DNA from: Armatimonadota bacterium
GTDB taxonomy: Bacteria; Armatimonadota; Chthonomonadetes; Chthonomonadales; Chthonomonadaceae
Length of the DNA stretch: 64,000 nucleotides
Assembly (NCBI GenBank): GCA_028871815.1
Contig: JAGWMJ010000003.1
Coordinates: forward strand, 248,001 to 312,000
Direction: 5' to 3'
In this document: positions 62,583-64,000 of the stretch, one piece after another
Position numbering within the stretch: position 1 is the stretch's first letter
How the letters are laid out: each line of letters starts with the position of its first letter
Made by a program: the position numbers and the translations under genes
The notes under the pieces: generated by a model
The model's input: the letters and a program-made list of their open reading frames with translations, nothing else
What the model was told of the DNA's origin: nothing
The model's database searches: none

Positions 62583-64000
62583 GTATCACCGGATTACCGA
62601 ACGACGGCGCGTTGCGGGTTCTCTCGCTGGGCGGCAGCGGCGAAGTTGGCAAAAACATGCTCGCCTTTGTGTACGGCGAGACTATCGTGTTGGTAGATGC
62701 CGGCGTGATGTTTGGCAACGATGAGTTCCCGGGCGTAGACCTCATCATTCCGGATATATCATGGCTGGCTGAAAATCGCGAGCATGTGCGCGGAATCTGT
62801 CTAACCCACGGCCATGAGGATCACATCGGCGCACTCCCTTACGTGTTAAGGCAGATCCAGGCGCCGATCTATGGAACGGCGCTCACCCTGGGAATGGCAC
62901 GGGGAAAGCTTTCGGAGCACGGCCTTGCCTCGGCGTCCACCCTCATCGAGTTCGGCGCCGATCCGGTGATCCTGGGCGAACTTCAGGTTACGGCCATACA
63001 CGTGACCCATTCGCTTCCTGATGCCGTCAGCCTCGCTATAGGCTCCCCAGCGGGCATCGTGGTGCACACCAGTGACTTCAAGCTGGACGCATCGCCGATC
63101 GACGGTCGGCTTACCGATTTGTCGGCGTTCGCGCGTTTCGGCGATCAAGGCGTCCGGCTGCTGATCAGCGACAGCGTGAACGTGGAGCGGAAGGGCTGGA
63201 GCCCCTCGGAGCAGAGCCTGGTGCCTGTGTTCGACCGGTATATCCGCGACTCGCGTGGACGTATCATCGTGGCGACCTTCGGCTCGAACCTTCATCGCCT
63301 GCAAACGGTTTTCAACGTGGCGCACCGATATGGCCGCAAAGTGGCTGTATATGGCCGGAGCATGGTCCAGAATGTGGACATCGCGCGCCAGCTCGGTTTC
63401 ATCCGCTTCGAGGACTCCGATCGCATCAAGCCGGAGGACATCAACCAGCACCATCCGGGCGAAATCGTAATCTGCACAACGGGCAGCCAGGGCGAGCCGC
63501 TTGCCGGACTCACGCGAATGAGTCGCGACGACAATACGCGCATTCATATCGATCCAACCGACACGATCATCCTCTCATCCACACCGATTCCCGGCAATGA
63601 GGATATGGTATGGCGGGTTGTCAACCGCCTGTTCCGTCGCGGCGCCAATGTCATCTATGATCAGGTGCAGAACGTGCACGTCTCCGGGCACGGGTACCAG
63701 GAAGAGTTGAAGATGATGATCAATCTGGTACGCGCGCACTATGTAGCGCCGTACCATGGAGAGCCGCGCCACTATCACGCCTTCCGGGATATGGCGATTG
63801 AGATGGGTTATGAGGAAGACCAGATTGTGACTTTTGAAACCGGTCAAATGCTCGTTGTGAACGACGACGGAGTGCATATGGAACCATCACCCGCACAGAC
63901 CGGAAGCGTGTTGGTTGACAGCACCAGCGCGGCCGAAATCAGCGATGTTGTCCTGCGAGACCGGCGGCACCTCTCGCAAGACGGCACCGTGGTGGTTACG
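62579..64000 (+). CDS. rnj: Ribonuclease J (5' part; continues beyond window)
   Basis: About 474 codons are inside the window; the frame has no stop before 64000. The metallo-beta-lactamase core shows LSLGGSGEVGKNMLAF, DAGVMFGNDEFPGVD, CLTHGHEDHIGALPYVL (HxHxDH), IHVTHSLPDAVSLAI, VVHTSDFKLD, then the RNase J beta-CASP domain (ARFGDQGVRLLISDSVNVERKGWSPSEQ, IIVATFGSNLHRL, TTGSQGEPLAGLTRM) and HVSGHGYQEEL. It degrades and matures RNA (exo/endonuclease). The likely start is TTG 62579, giving a TTGA overlap with dapA; TTG 62612 is another. This gene order (asd-dapA-rnj) occurs in other Gram-positive-like phyla. Confidence 0.93.
   Translation, partial: MSITGLPNDGALRVLSLGGSGEVGKNMLAFVYGETIVLVDAGVMFGNDEFPGVDLIIPDISWLAENREHVRGICLTHGHEDHIGALPYVLRQIQAPIYGTALTLGMARGKLSEHGLASASTLIEFGADPVILGELQVTAIHVTHSLPDAVSLAIGSPAGIVVHTSDFKLDASPIDGRLTDLSAFARFGDQGVRLLISDSVNVERKGWSPSEQSLVPVFDRYIRDSRGRIIVATFGSNLHRLQTVFNVAHRYGRKVAVYGRSMVQNVDIARQLGFIRFEDSDRIKPEDINQHHPGEIVICTTGSQGEPLAGLTRMSRDDNTRIHIDPTDTIILSSTPIPGNEDMVWRVVNRLFRRGANVIYDQVQNVHVSGHGYQEELKMMINLVRAHYVAPYHGEPRHYHAFRDMAIEMGYEEDQIVTFETGQMLVVNDDGVHMEPSPAQTGSVLVDSTSAAEISDVVLRDRRHLSQDGTVVVT

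Overview
The window is a GC-rich bacterial chromosome segment. It opens with the 5' part of a 16S rRNA gene on the minus strand. That rRNA's start (GCCTAAGAAATGCAAGTCG after the universal 5' motif), the mix of secreted glycoside hydrolases, GH172/GH106-type enzymes and a uroporphyrinogen-decarboxylase-like protein, and the asd-dapA-rnj order together suggest Armatimonadota or a relative. This assignment comes from recognition only and was not tested by a search.

Layout. 1-13 kb: 16S rRNA, peptidyl-tRNA hydrolase, a CHASE3/PAS histidine kinase, a minus-strand cluster (multi-pass membrane protein, outer-membrane-type protein, MmcQ/YjbR protein, GH172 protein), small secreted proteins, a gene broken by an in-frame TGA, tRNA-Lys, a TolC-like protein and a glyoxalase-fold protein. 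13.0-24.1 kb: an accessory island that begins just after an initiator tRNA-Met gene and looks more AT-rich than the rest. It carries a zinc-ribbon primase-like fragment, at least three copies or remnants of one IS3-family element, a Kiwa-type pair (kwaA-kwaB), and a Dnd-like operon (small protein, coiled-coil/winged-helix protein, DndD, and a DndE domain fused to a HerA-type ATPase). A second, diverged, broken copy of the first half of that operon lies upstream. The known sulfur-chemistry genes dndA and dndC, and dndB, are not seen in the window.

24.1-60.5 kb: ordinary chromosome with two VOC proteins, a BNR/sialidase-like protein, DinB, 1-Cys peroxiredoxin, a URO-D-like protein, a large GH106-like hydrolase, a secreted protein of unknown family, a protein with GNDxY repeats, a GNAT protein, amidohydrolases, a dipeptidyl-peptidase IV-type peptidase with a VHL-like insert, MscL with a zinc-ribbon tail, MsrA, a pair of amidohydrolase-fold proteins, a ClC channel, a PP2C phosphatase, a cyclase-NTPase-TPR regulator, a PhyH dioxygenase with an esterase, and a GH20 hexosaminidase. 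60.6-64 kb: asd, dapA and the first part of rnj (RNase J), linking lysine/cell-wall precursor synthesis to RNA decay.

The part most worth attention is the defence island. There, two cassettes share near-identical small proteins and related coiled-coil N-termini but carry different C-terminal domains on the second protein, and an IS element sits exactly at their junction.
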